Below, piece after piece: positions 54,563-64,000 of a stretch of 64,000 nucleotides of DNA. Position 1 is the stretch's first letter; every line of letters starts with the position of its first letter. The position numbers and the translations under genes are program-made. A model generated the notes under the pieces. That model was not told the origin of the DNA, did not search any database, and was given only the letters and a program-made list of their open reading frames with translations. Source of the stretch: Goodfellowiella coeruleoviolacea (GTDB taxonomy: Bacteria; Actinomycetota; Actinomycetes; Mycobacteriales; Pseudonocardiaceae); contig NZ_JAMTCK010000010.1 of the NCBI RefSeq assembly GCF_024171785.1, forward strand, positions 206,043 to 270,042, in the 5' to 3' direction.

Positions 54563-54583
54563 CCGATAAGTGAACCTTATCGG
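54563..54583. promoter_or_regulatory. Operator-like dyad in the 54.5-kb intergenic region
   Basis: CCGATAAG (54563-54570), five bases, then CTTATCGG (54576-54583). It is 80 bases from the coiled-coil gene start and 215 from the VOC gene start. A weaker CGGTT-N5-AACCG repeat follows at 54585-54599. The rest of the 314-base gap before the VOC gene shows nothing definite. Confidence 0.5.
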
Positions 54584-54797
54584 CGGTTACGGAAACCGTT
54601 GGATTCCAGCACCGGGTTTCGTTGGCGTCCTCGGCGACGAGCCCATCCGGCGTCGCCGCCGACCGCTCGTCGCGGGGGCCGGCGTCGACCACCGGGCCAC
54701 ACCGGCAGAACCTGTTACCTTCTCCCGCCGGCACTCGTCATGGGGGTGACGACGCACCACGAGCGGGCGTCGCACCCACGAGTGAATCGAGAGCAGA

Positions 54798-55190
54798 GTG
54801 CTGACCGACATCATGTACGTGACGATCTACGTCACCGACCAGGACCGCGCGCGGGAGTTCTACACCGAGGGGCTCGGCCTGGAGAAGCGGATCGACGTCG
54901 CGGGCCCCGACGGACGTTTCCTCACCGTCGGCGTTCCCGGCAGCGCCGTGCAGATCCTCCTGTGGTCGCACGGGCCGACCGCGGGGCAACCGCGTCAGGC
55001 CGACCAGCACTCCGCGCCCGGTCCCCTGATCCTCGAATCCGATGATCTGCGGAAGGACGTCGAGAGCATGCGCCAGCGCGGCGTCACCTTCACCGAGCCC
55101 GAACCCGTGGACTATCCGTTCGGGGTCCGCATCGAGGCGGTCGACCCGGACGGCAACCGGATCTCACTGCGTCAACAGCGGCAGCCGTGA
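54798..55190 (+). CDS. VOC family protein upstream of ECF41 sigma factor
   Basis: A 130-residue single-domain glyoxalase/bleomycin-resistance-fold protein. MYVTIYVTDQDRAREFYTEGLGLEKRID opens it and VRIEAVDPDGNRISL closes it. The GTG at 54798 is used; an ATG at 54810 would give the same domain. Its stop overlaps the GTG of the ECF sigma factor, so they are one operon. ECF41 sigma factors usually neighbour a small metabolic enzyme gene that they control, so this VOC protein is the likely partner. Confidence 0.88.
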   Translation: MLTDIMYVTIYVTDQDRAREFYTEGLGLEKRIDVAGPDGRFLTVGVPGSAVQILLWSHGPTAGQPRQADQHSAPGPLILESDDLRKDVESMRQRGVTFTEPEPVDYPFGVRIEAVDPDGNRISLRQQRQP

Positions 55191-56062
55191 GCGGCCACCC
55201 GTCCGACCTCGTCACCGAGGCGTTCGAAGCCCAGCGCGATCGGCTGCGCGCCGTCGCCTACCGCGTGCTGGGCTCGCACGCCGACGCCGAGGACGTGGTC
55301 CAGGAAGCCTGGATGCGTCTGGTCCGCCAGGACGAGGCGACCATCACCAACCTGGCGGGTTGGCTGACCACCGTGGTCGGCCGAATCAGCCTCGACGTCC
55401 TGAGATCGCGCCAGGCCCACCCCGAAGCCGCCCGCGGGCAGGAACTCCCCGACCTCGTGGTGACGCCCGCCGACCACCCCATGCCGGACGAGCAGGCGGT
55501 GCTGGCGGAATCGGTCGGTCTGGCCCTGCTCGTCGTGCTCGACTCGCTCACCCCGGGCGAGCGCCTGGCGTTCGTCCTGCACGACATGTTCGCGGTCCCG
55601 TTCCAGGAGATCGGCACGATCCTGGGCAAATCCGCTGACGCCGCCAAGATGATCGCCAGCCGTGCCCGCCGCAAGGTCCACGCCAGGGACCGGCCGGCGG
55701 GCCCCGGTCGCGAGCACCGGGAGGTCGTCCAGGCATTCCGCGCCGCCGCCGTCGACGGAGACTTCGCAGCGCTCCTGCGTGTCCTGGACCCGGACGTGAA
55801 GCTGACGGTCGACACCTCCACCGGCGTGGTCGTCACCCTCGGCGCCACCCAGGTCGCCGCTGGCGCCCGCATGTTCTCCGGCGAGGCGGCCCGCCACCGG
55901 CCCGTGCTGGTCAACGGCGTCCCGGGCCACATGTCCTGGCGTCCCGACGGAACACCCCTCTCCGTCATCGCCTTCACTGTCAGCGCAGGCCGGATCAGCG
56001 CCATCCACATCGTCGTCGACCCGGTCAAACTCGCCGCGATCCCGCTGTCCGCCCCAGCGTGA
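55187..56062 (+). CDS. ECF41-type RNA polymerase sigma factor (SigJ-like)
   Basis: A 291-residue sigma factor: region 2 (VTEAFEAQRDRLRAVAYRVLGSHADAEDVVQEAWMRL), region 4 (SLTPGERLAFVLHDMFAVPFQEIGTILGKSADAAKMIASRARRKV) and a C-terminal SnoaL/NTF2-like extension (about 185-290). That extension is the mark of group ECF41, where it acts as a built-in activity switch instead of an anti-sigma factor. The GTG at 55187 overlaps the VOC stop. Confidence 0.93.
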   Translation: MSGHPSDLVTEAFEAQRDRLRAVAYRVLGSHADAEDVVQEAWMRLVRQDEATITNLAGWLTTVVGRISLDVLRSRQAHPEAARGQELPDLVVTPADHPMPDEQAVLAESVGLALLVVLDSLTPGERLAFVLHDMFAVPFQEIGTILGKSADAAKMIASRARRKVHARDRPAGPGREHREVVQAFRAAAVDGDFAALLRVLDPDVKLTVDTSTGVVVTLGATQVAAGARMFSGEAARHRPVLVNGVPGHMSWRPDGTPLSVIAFTVSAGRISAIHIVVDPVKLAAIPLSAPA

Positions 56063-56302
56063 GCCCGTGTCGTCGGGGTCGGTCCGGCAGGTGGATCATC
56101 CCGGGCCGACCCCGACCGGGCGCGGTGGCGTGGAACCCGTGCCACCGCACGACGCGCGCGCCGGGAACGAGCGCGTCCTGCGGTGGAAACGACCGTGCGG
56201 CGCAGATGCGGCGTCCTCGCCGGTGTGCCTCGGCGTCGAGCGCGGGCACGGGGTGTGCCCTGGCCGGTCCGACACCGCCGCCCGCCAGCGCACAGCGCTC
56301 CG

Positions 56303-57526
56303 CTACCAGTACCGGTGCTGCTTGCCGTCGGTGTCGGTGACGAAGATGACCGCGTCGGCGGCGTCCACGTCTGCTGGGGTCAGCGGGAGGTGGCCGCGCG
56401 CGATCGGTTTGCCCGTGCCGATGGCCGGGGCAAGCGCGGCGCGCAGGGCCGGTGCCGGAAACAGGGCGCGTCGGGTGGTCGCCTCGGCCAGCGCGTGCTG
56501 GAGGGTGCCCGGATCGCTGTCGGGGCTGGCGTCGGTTGCCACGAACAGGTAGCGCTCGCCGAGGGTGAGTTCGACGAGCGCGCCAGCACTCCCCCAGTTC
56601 GCCTCCTCGTCGCCGGCCGGCATGAGGGATCGCCCGCCTCGCAGGTGCGCGTTGTGCGCGAAGGCCAGGATCGGCCCGCGTCGCTGTTCCCGCGCCACGA
56701 TCGCGAGCAGGTTCTCGGCCATCATCTCGGTGCGCAGGCTGAACAGGGTCGCCACGCGGTCGGGCGCGGGACTGGCCATGGCCGCGTGATAGCGCAGCAG
56801 ACCCTGGGCGGTGCGCGCGTGCGCGAGGGCGTGGTCGTAGCCGGTCGGGTGGGCACGGCGCAGGCTGGGCGCCGCCCGGCGCAGCGCGCTGGCGAGATCG
56901 TCGGCGACGATGCGCAGGGCGCGAGCGCGCTCGGAGTCGCCGATGGACGCCGCCGGGTCGAACATGGCCGCCTCGTTCGTCCAGTCCGCGTCCTCGCCGA
57001 GCAGCGCGTCGAGGTCGCGGGCTGACCCGGGCCGCAGTGCCGAGGGCAGGTAGTCGTGGACCGAGCACAGTGCGCGTCGTGGGCTCGGCGCACCGGAGAA
57101 CTCCATCGGCGCGTCGAAGCCGTGGAAGCGCACCCGGTCCCGGGGCGCGCGCCCGGCGTTGTGCGCGCGGAGCCATTCGACGAGTTCGCGGTTGCCCGGC
57201 ACGGTGCCGAACCCGTGGCTGAACCCGGTCGCGAGCACCGTGTCGATCTCCGCCGCCGCCCCGCACACGTAGTCGTCCACGACGGACGCGGCGAAGGTGT
57301 CGGTCTCCAGCACGATCGACCGGAATCCCCGGTCGACGAGGTGGCGGAGGATGTCGTTGCGCAGCACCGGGAACGCCTCGATCCCGTGTGTCGGCTCGCC
57401 GAGGGCGAGCAGGACCGGCGGCTCGGTCCGCGCGGTGAGCAGTTCGTCGACGGCGCGGCCCAGGCTCGCCGGGTCGTCGAGTGGGCGGCCGATGTCCCGC
57501 AGTGGTGCGACAGCGGGCATGGACAT
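56303..57526 (-). CDS. Erythromycin esterase family protein
   Basis: A 407-residue protein of the Ere/succinoglycan-biosynthesis fold. The catalytic-type motifs are VLLALGEPTHGIEAFPVLRNDILRHLVD (Glu and His), SIVLETDTFAAS, RVRFHGFDAPMEF and GPILAFAHNAHLRG. Family members hydrolyse macrolide lactones, but most actinobacterial homologues have unknown substrates. ATG at 57526 is preceded by AGAGGTG. It is on the same strand as the BtrH-like gene upstream, 171 bases apart. Confidence 0.9.
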   Translation of the reverse strand: MSMPAVAPLRDIGRPLDDPASLGRAVDELLTARTEPPVLLALGEPTHGIEAFPVLRNDILRHLVDRGFRSIVLETDTFAASVVDDYVCGAAAEIDTVLATGFSHGFGTVPGNRELVEWLRAHNAGRAPRDRVRFHGFDAPMEFSGAPSPRRALCSVHDYLPSALRPGSARDLDALLGEDADWTNEAAMFDPAASIGDSERARALRIVADDLASALRRAAPSLRRAHPTGYDHALAHARTAQGLLRYHAAMASPAPDRVATLFSLRTEMMAENLLAIVAREQRRGPILAFAHNAHLRGGRSLMPAGDEEANWGSAGALVELTLGERYLFVATDASPDSDPGTLQHALAEATTRRALFPAPALRAALAPAIGTGKPIARGHLPLTPADVDAADAVIFVTDTDGKQHRYW

Positions 57527-57697
57527 GTGCACCTCTATTCGTCGGGCAAGCTGGCTTCGACACTATCGTTGAAGAGTCGAGTGAAACTCTGCGGAGAAAA
57601 CGCCGGAGTTCGAGCGGTCGAAGCCTCAAAGGGAGGTGCAAGCCGTGTCCGTCGGCCAGCCCCGAGGGCACGGGGTGGCCGCGCTGGTGAGCCGCTG

Positions 57698-58711
57698 TCA
57701 GACCTGGACCGCGCTGGGGGTTTCGCTGCCCAGCCGGCTCAGCGCCCGCATCGCCTCGCGCTCGATGCGGGAGAGATCACCCAGGACGCTGCTCGCCCGG
57801 ACGAGGTGGCGCGCGTCGCCCGATTCACCGGCCTGTCTGATCAGTGCCGCGACGTCCGTCCACAGGGTGGCTGCCTCGGTGTACAGCCGGTGGCCGGTGC
57901 GCAGGTGGTCGCTGTCGAGCAGGTGGCCGCACTCGGCGAGGAAGTCGCGGTAGAGGTTGCGGAACAGGGCGCCGCCCGTGCCGGCCTTCTCCATCAGCAG
58001 GGCGGCCTGCGGCAGGTCCCGCTGCGGGGTGTCGGTCCGCTGCAGCCAGGTGCGCACCAGCGTGCTGGCCTTGTCGATGCCGCGGTGCCCGAGGTTGGCG
58101 ATGGGTGGGTTGAGGAAGGCGTCGGCGCAGGCGGTGATGGCGGCGACGATCCGGCTCCGCGGGGAGGGCGGGTTGCCCGCGAGGGTGAGGGTGAAGGACC
58201 GGTGTTTGGCGGTCATCGGGCCGCGCGCGGCCCTGGCCTGGGCGAGGCTGGTCAGGCTGGTGGACACCGCACCGCCTTGCTGCTCGGTGTCCACCAGGTA
58301 GGCGTGCTGGTCGTCGTAGCCGTACATCGCGACGACGTGGCCACCGAAGTGGACCTTCGTCTCGAAGTAGTCGAGGTAGTAGCTGTCCAGCTGCAGTCCG
58401 ACGGGGTGACCGGCGTTGAGGGGGCCCGCCACGTTCTCCCAGGCCTTGCGCGGGGAGGTGGTCTCCTGGACCAGCAGGTCCAGTCCGAGCCTGGCGGCCA
58501 GGTTTCTGGTGAGTTCGAACGGCTTGACCCGTCCCCCGAGGAAGGGGAAACCCATGTTCTTGCCGTCCCAGTAGAGGAAGGACAGCCCGGAGCCGAGGCC
58601 GAAGAGCATGGGCTCGGACAGATCGAGTCCCTGGTGCCGCAGCAGCACCCCCAGTGCCGTGGTCTCGCAGTGCTGCCCACCGCGGGCGTCGATGTCTCGC
58701 ACCGTCGTCAT
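57698..58711 (-). CDS. BtrH N-terminal domain protein (papain-like acyltransferase fold) with DUF4872
   Basis: A 337-residue protein. The N-terminal BtrH-like domain has a likely Cys15 (GGQHCETTAL), His125 (FGGHVVAMYGYDD) and Asp141 (AYLVDTEQQGG), a papain-type triad; in butirosin biosynthesis BtrH transfers an acyl side chain from an acyl carrier protein. The C-terminal helical part resembles DUF4872. So it may be an acyltransferase or cysteine peptidase linked to a natural product. ATG at 58711 with a GGAG ribosome site. A MerR-type dyad lies about 110 bases upstream. Confidence 0.88.
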   Translation of the reverse strand: MTTVRDIDARGGQHCETTALGVLLRHQGLDLSEPMLFGLGSGLSFLYWDGKNMGFPFLGGRVKPFELTRNLAARLGLDLLVQETTSPRKAWENVAGPLNAGHPVGLQLDSYYLDYFETKVHFGGHVVAMYGYDDQHAYLVDTEQQGGAVSTSLTSLAQARAARGPMTAKHRSFTLTLAGNPPSPRSRIVAAITACADAFLNPPIANLGHRGIDKASTLVRTWLQRTDTPQRDLPQAALLMEKAGTGGALFRNLYRDFLAECGHLLDSDHLRTGHRLYTEAATLWTDVAALIRQAGESGDARHLVRASSVLGDLSRIEREAMRALSRLGSETPSAVQV

Positions 58712-58818
58712 GCCGTTGTTCTCCTGAACGAGGGTGATCAGTCGGGTGATCAGGGGCCACGGCCGCGCGGCCGGGTGCGGCGCCCGAGGGTGAGCAGGCC
58801 GTCCCGCACGCCGTCATG

Positions 58819-58847
58819 GTGGACTCTCCCACCGGGGGAGAGTCCAC
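58819..58847 (-). promoter_or_regulatory. MerR-type operator upstream of the BtrH-like gene
   Basis: Arms GTGGACTCTCCC (58819-58830) and GGGAGAGTCCAC (58836-58847) with the five-base centre ACCGG. On the minus strand TGGACT and CACCAT are 19 bases apart with the dyad filling the gap, the overlong spacer geometry of MerR-controlled promoters. Confidence 0.6.
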
Positions 58848-58954
58848 GGCCGCGTCACGGTGGTCGACGTGGTCAACCGCGTCAGCGGGCGCTGGGCGCA
58901 CCGGTCCTGGGGCACCCGGTGCGCCCGCTCCACGATCGACAGGAATGGGCCGCA

Positions 58955-58992
58955 ATCGTGCATGTCATGCATTGATGCACGGCATGCACGAT
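58955..58992. promoter_or_regulatory. Nested inverted repeats ahead of the P450 gene
   Basis: Outer arms ATCGTGCATG (58955-58964) and CATGCACGAT (58983-58992) enclose an inner pair TGCAT-TG-ATGCA (58968-58979). The site is 75 bases before the P450 start and looks like a double repressor operator, perhaps for the TetR protein encoded after the P450. Confidence 0.6.
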
Positions 58993-59066
58993 CGCCGGTA
59001 GTCTCGCGATCACCACCGCGAGCGACGGGGCCCGGCCCACACCGGCCCCGGGAACAGGACAACCCG

Positions 59067-60383
59067 ATGAACGTCCCCCAGGACCGGATCGAGGAGCAGC
59101 CCACCGTCACCGGGTCGGAGACGGTCGCGCTGCGGCAGCTGATGCCGCCCGAGCTGTTGGAGCGCAGCAGGACGTGCCCGTTCGACCCGGCCCCGGGGCT
59201 GGAGCAGCGACGCGGGCAGGGCCCGGTGCAGCCGCTGGAGCTGGGCAACGGCGCGCGGGCGTGGCTGGTGACCGGCTTCGCCGAGGCTCGGGAGGTACTG
59301 GCCGACCCGCGCTTCAGCTCCGACCGGATCCGCTACCGCGACGCCACGCAGATGCAGCCGCACGAGGCCGCTGAACTGGCCAGCGCGGCCGAGCGGGGTG
59401 AACCGGTCCGCCCGGCCCCGATCGAGTCCCGCACCGACGGCATGTTCATCTTCATGGACCCGCCCGAGCACACCCGGCTGCGCCGGCTGCTCACCGGCCA
59501 GTTCACCGTGCGCCGGATGAAGGCGCTGGAGTCGCGGGTCACCGAGATCGCCGTCGAGCACATCGAGGCCATGAAGGCCGCCGGCACCGAGGCCGATCTC
59601 GTCCCCGCCTACGCGCTGCCCATCCCGTCGCTGGTCATCTGCGAGCTGCTCGGCGTCGACTACGCGCAGCGGGACGCGTTCCAGGAGAACACCGCCGTGG
59701 CGCTGAGTTCCACCGCCACCGACGAGCAACGCGCCCGCGCCGGTGGCGAACTCTACGCGTTCATCGCCCAGCTCATCGCGGCCAAGCGGGCCAACCCGGC
59801 CGACGACCTGCTGTCCGGTCTCGTCCACGACGCGGATCCGCCCCTGACCGACGCCCAGCTGATCGACCTGGCCCTGGTGCTGCTCGGCGCCGGCCACGAG
59901 ACCACCGCGAACATGCTCGCCCTCGGCACGTTCGCGCTGCTGGACAACCCCGAGCAGCTCGCCGCGCTGCGCGCCGACCCCGGGCTGATCGACCAGGCCG
60001 TCGAGGAACTGCTGCGCTACCTGAGCATCATCCAGCTCGGGGTCACCCGCATCGCGACGGAGAGCGTCACCGTGGGCGGGGTGCGCATCCCCGCGGGCGC
60101 GACCGTGGTGATCGCGGTCCCCGAGATCAACCGGGACTCCCGGCGCTGGAGCGACCCCGACCGGCTCGACCTGCGGCGCGAGCGCACCGCGCACCTGGCC
60201 TTCGGCCACGGGGTCCACCAGTGCCTCGGCCAGCAGCTGGCCCGCATCGAGATGCGCATCGGCTACACCGAACTGTTCACCCGGCTGCCCAACCTCCGCC
60301 TGGCCACGCCAGCCGAGGAGGTGCCGCTGCGCAACGACATGCTGATCTTCGGTGTGCACTCGCTGCCCGTGACCTGGGCCTGA
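59067..60383 (+). CDS. Cytochrome P450
   Basis: A 438-residue soluble bacterial P450. I-helix oxygen motif VLLGAGHETTANM, ExxR in AVEELLRYLS, and the heme loop HLAFGHGVHQCLGQQLAR with the ligand Cys386. FIFMDPPEHTRLRRLLTGQFTVRRM is the C-helix signature shared by actinobacterial CYP105/107-type enzymes. The substrate is not predictable. ATG at 59067. No ferredoxin gene is next to it, which is a little unusual. A hairpin and a TetR gene follow. Confidence 0.95.
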   Translation: MNVPQDRIEEQPTVTGSETVALRQLMPPELLERSRTCPFDPAPGLEQRRGQGPVQPLELGNGARAWLVTGFAEAREVLADPRFSSDRIRYRDATQMQPHEAAELASAAERGEPVRPAPIESRTDGMFIFMDPPEHTRLRRLLTGQFTVRRMKALESRVTEIAVEHIEAMKAAGTEADLVPAYALPIPSLVICELLGVDYAQRDAFQENTAVALSSTATDEQRARAGGELYAFIAQLIAAKRANPADDLLSGLVHDADPPLTDAQLIDLALVLLGAGHETTANMLALGTFALLDNPEQLAALRADPGLIDQAVEELLRYLSIIQLGVTRIATESVTVGGVRIPAGATVVIAVPEINRDSRRWSDPDRLDLRRERTAHLAFGHGVHQCLGQQLARIEMRIGYTELFTRLPNLRLATPAEEVPLRNDMLIFGVHSLPVTWA

Positions 60384-60450
60384 GCCCGGCGGCGGACGGG
60401 GCGGGCACGGGCGGTGGGCGCCGTCCTGGTCGCCCATAATCAACACCTGG

Positions 60451-60490
60451 CCGGCGCCACCCCACCCGATCACGGGCGGGGTGGCGCCGG
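60451..60490 (+). terminator. Long hairpin between P450 and TetR genes
   Basis: Outer arms CCGGCGCCACCCC (60451-60463) and GGGGTGGCGCCGG (60478-60490) enclose an inner stem CCCG-ATCA-CGGG. A -10-like CATAAT at 60434-60439 lies just before it, so it could be in the 5' leader of the TetR mRNA as well as a terminator for the P450. Confidence 0.55.
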
Positions 60491-60530
60491 GAAAGCCGCC
60501 CGGCACGCGTCGGTCAGGAGAGGAGGCAGG

Positions 60531-61238
60531 GTGAGCCACCCCGGGACGCGGGACACCGCTGCTGTTCCCGAAGCCGCCACGGCGGTCGAGGTGTCCGCGG
60601 TGGGCCGCCGCGAACGCAAGAAGCAGGCCACCCGGGCCGCGCTGCGCGCGGCGGCACTGCGCCTGGCCGTGCGCCACGGCGTGGAGAACGTGACGGTCGA
60701 GCAGATCGCCGCCGAAGCCGACCTGGCCCTGCGGACCTTCTTCAACCACTTCTCCAGCAAGGAGGAGGCCGTGGTCGCGGCGGCGGCGGCCGGCGCCGAG
60801 GCACTGGTCGCCGAGTTCCGGGCCCGGCCGCCGGGCGAGTCGGTGCTGCAGGCCATCCGCGAGGCCGTCCTGGTGGTGATGGACCGCGACGACGCCGTCG
60901 GCCGCGACCACATCCAGGTGCTGCGTCTCATGCAGCACACCCCCGCGCTCGTGCGGCAGCAGATGGCCGTGCTCACCGCTCAGGAGCGGGCACTGGCCGA
61001 CGCCATCGCCGACCGCGTCGCGGCCGGGGACCGAGCGGATGTCTACCCGCAGCTGTGCGCGGCCGCCGCGCTCGCCGCGCTGCGGGTCGTGTTCTCCCGT
61101 TGGCTCAGCCGCACCGCGAACACCGAGGACACCCCGGCGCTCGCCGCACTGCGCGACGAGGTGGACGACGCCCTCGCGCAGTTGGCCGCCGGCCTCGACC
61201 GACCGGGAACACCGGGGCAGCGCCCCGCGGCGCAGTAG
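60531..61238 (+). CDS. TetR family transcriptional regulator
   Basis: A 235-residue repressor. HTH region RKKQATRAALRAAALRLAVRHGVENVTVEQIAAEADLALRTFFNHFSSKEEAVV is textbook, and the C-terminal domain is of the type common in mycofactocin/P450-linked regulators. The GTG at 60531 has an AGGAGAGGAGG ribosome site; a longer frame to 60414 would read through the hairpin. It likely controls the P450 gene just upstream. Confidence 0.92.
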   Translation: MSHPGTRDTAAVPEAATAVEVSAVGRRERKKQATRAALRAAALRLAVRHGVENVTVEQIAAEADLALRTFFNHFSSKEEAVVAAAAAGAEALVAEFRARPPGESVLQAIREAVLVVMDRDDAVGRDHIQVLRLMQHTPALVRQQMAVLTAQERALADAIADRVAAGDRADVYPQLCAAAALAALRVVFSRWLSRTANTEDTPALAALRDEVDDALAQLAAGLDRPGTPGQRPAAQ

Positions 61239-61377
61239 CCGATCGTCACGCAGCGTGTCCGATCCGCGGCGCGGGCGTGGGGACCCGCCCCGCTCGGCGA
61301 GGCCGGGGCGCCCTCCCCGGCGCTGCGGGGTCCCGCAGCCAGCGCTGCGCCGCGGCGGATGTGGCACGATTCCGCGC

Positions 61378-61827
61378 GTGACCAGCACACACGCCCCTGA
61401 GCAGCGGCTGCGTGACCTCGCGCGGCTGCGCCGCGTCCGGGACCGGATCGACCGGGACTACGCCCAACCGCTGGACGTCGAGGCGCTGGCCCGCAGCGTG
61501 CACATGTCGGCAGGGCACCTCAGCCGCCAGTTCCGGCTCGCCTACGGTGAGTCACCGTACAGCTACCTGATGACCCGGCGCGTCGAGCGCGCCATGGCGC
61601 TGCTGCGCCGCGGCGACCTCAGCGTCACCGAGGTCTGCTTCGCGGTCGGCTGCTCGTCGCTGGGCACCTTCAGCACCCGCTTCACCGAACTGGTCGGCAT
61701 GCCGCCCAGCGCCTACCGCCGCCAGGCGAGCGGCGCCACGGACGGGATGCCCGCCTGCGTGGCCAAGCAGGTCACCAGACCGATCAGGAATCGAGAAGCG
61801 TCGGCCAGTCAGCCCAACCTAGTGTGA
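61378..61827 (+). CDS. AraC-type helix-turn-helix regulator
   Basis: A short AraC protein (149 residues) with only the DNA-binding double HTH (RDRIDRDYAQPLDVEALARSVHMSAGHLSRQFRLAYGESPYSYLMTRRVERAMALLRRGDLSVTEVCFAVGCSSLGTFSTRFTELVGMPPSAYRRQ) and no ligand domain. Its tail is unstructured. It overlaps the VOC gene that follows by four bases (GTGA), a very common actinobacterial pair in which the AraC protein controls the VOC gene. GTG at 61378. Confidence 0.92.
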   Translation: MTSTHAPEQRLRDLARLRRVRDRIDRDYAQPLDVEALARSVHMSAGHLSRQFRLAYGESPYSYLMTRRVERAMALLRRGDLSVTEVCFAVGCSSLGTFSTRFTELVGMPPSAYRRQASGATDGMPACVAKQVTRPIRNREASASQPNLV

Positions 61828-62243
61828 CCAGCATGGATATCACGATTCACCAGACCTTCCTGCCGCACGACGACCCGGAGGCCGCCCTGGCCTTCTACCG
61901 CGACACCCTCGGTTTCGAGGTCCGCAACCACGTCGAGTACGGCGGAATGCACTGGATCACCGTCGGCCCCGTCGGCCAGCCCGGCACGTCCCTCGTCCTG
62001 CAGCCGCCGACCGCCGCCCCCGGGCTCACCGACAACGAGCGCCGCACCATCGCCGAGATGATGGCCAAGGGCACCTACGCCGCCATCAACCTGGCCACCA
62101 AGGACCTCGACGGCACCTTCGAACGGTTGCAGGCCAGCGACGCCGAGGTCGTCCAGGAGCCGACCGAGCAGCCCTACGGCGTTCGCGACTGCGCCTTCCG
62201 GGATCCCGCGGGCAACCTGATCCGCATCCAGGAACTGCGCTGA
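61824..62243 (+). CDS. VOC family protein paired with AraC regulator
   Basis: A 139-residue glyoxalase-fold protein. HQTFLPHDDPEAALAFYRDTLGFEVRNHVEYGGMHWITVGP and YGVRDCAFRDPAGNLIRIQEL are the two halves of the metal-binding fold, with possible metal residues His (start), Glu (end). The GTG at 61824 overlaps the AraC stop; an ATG at 61833 is equally possible. Likely a resistance or small-molecule lyase/dioxygenase protein; substrate unknown. Confidence 0.9.
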   Translation: MTSMDITIHQTFLPHDDPEAALAFYRDTLGFEVRNHVEYGGMHWITVGPVGQPGTSLVLQPPTAAPGLTDNERRTIAEMMAKGTYAAINLATKDLDGTFERLQASDAEVVQEPTEQPYGVRDCAFRDPAGNLIRIQELR

Positions 62244-62334
62244 CCGGTCCGGCGATCGCGCCCCCCTGCTGCGCGGACGGCACCGTGCCGGCGGTCACGC
62301 ACGGCGCCGAGGGCGGGCGCCTGGTGTCACCGCC

Positions 62335-62373
62335 GACGCCGGCCCCGGTGGCACCCTCCCCGGGGCCGGCGTC
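62335..62373 (+). terminator. Hairpin after the AraC-VOC operon
   Basis: Fourteen-base arms GACGCCGGCCCCGG (62335-62348) and CCGGGGCCGGCGTC (62360-62373), loop 11 bases, located 92 bases after the VOC stop. The remaining 200 bases before the UvrA-like gene show no other feature. Confidence 0.6.
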
Positions 62374-62580
62374 CCGCCGCTGAGCACCGCTCCTCGCGGC
62401 CACGCCCAGCGGCGGGACGGGCGAGCACCGGTTCACCCACGGTCAGCGCGCCCGGGTGACCACTGCCTCGCGCGCGACCGTCCACGAACAACCCGATGTG
62501 CTGCTCGACGCTGGTCGATCGAGCACGGCGACCCGACGGGAGGCCGCGACAGCGGCCCCGTCCACCCAGATGGAGACATG

Positions 62581-64000
<1,420 letters not shown>

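Overview
The window comes from a high-GC actinomycete, most likely order Pseudonocardiales (Saccharothrix, Actinosynnema, Lentzea or Amycolatopsis type). The reasons are the extreme GC3, the many GTG starts, RbpA, separate Lnt and polyprenol-phosphate mannose synthase genes, a stand-alone LigD-type polymerase next to Ku, the DUF3090/SCO1664 pair, and many leaderless-looking promoters. There are 63 supported genes plus one tiny ORF with a strong Shine-Dalgarno sequence. There are no rRNA or tRNA genes, no CRISPR array and no insertion sequence that I can see.

Layout: (1) 1-4.5 kb, the end of an amidohydrolase, then B12/PLP lysine 5,6-aminomutase (kamD, kamE) and a 3-aminoacyl-CoA ammonia-lyase-like gene, i.e. 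a fermentation-type lysine pathway. (2) 4.5-7.1 kb, lnt and ppm for lipoprotein N-acylation and polyprenol-P-mannose. (3) 8.9-12.6 kb, a molybdenum block: a small sulfite-oxidase-fold protein divergent from an HTH-TOBE regulator and modABC. (4) 12.7-22 kb, an XRE-cupin/GNAT pair, rbpA, thymidine kinase, a UMF1-type MFS protein, a phosphodiesterase, a VOC protein, the NHEJ pair ku and ligD-pol, and a XerC/D-like recombinase.

(5) 22.5-23.3 kb is a gene-poor stretch. It holds a perfect AT-rich palindrome (22603-22636) and an excellent match to the actinobacterial chromosome-dimer-resolution site dif (23210-23237). Base-composition asymmetry reverses around this stretch: the plus strand is C-rich to the left whichever strand genes lie on, and G-rich to the right. 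I read this as the replication terminus of a circular chromosome. This is the most interesting part of the window.

(6) 23.6-31.4 kb: a beta-propeller protein, a DinB protein, a TetR regulator, three small cysteine-rich proteins, the SPFH/NfeD membrane pair, and DUF3097, SCO1664 and DUF3090 genes. (7) 31.5-43.3 kb: an S9 peptidase, LD-carboxypeptidase, acetyltransferase, diguanylate cyclase, an MFS transporter, a subtilisin homologue that has lost its catalytic serine, and a HAD-APH-ACAD operon that equals the three domains of animal ACAD10 split into genes. (8) 43.7-53.2 kb: a streptogrisin-type protease, then a peptide ABC importer divergent from a D-aminopeptidase and an M20 peptidase, together a peptide-scavenging module. 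(9) 53.3-64 kb: a KfrA-like coiled-coil protein and an accessory, resistance-flavoured region (VOC, ECF41 sigma factor, erythromycin esterase family, BtrH-like protein, P450, TetR, AraC, VOC, and a UvrA-like ATPase that runs off the window), with several strong dyad operators.
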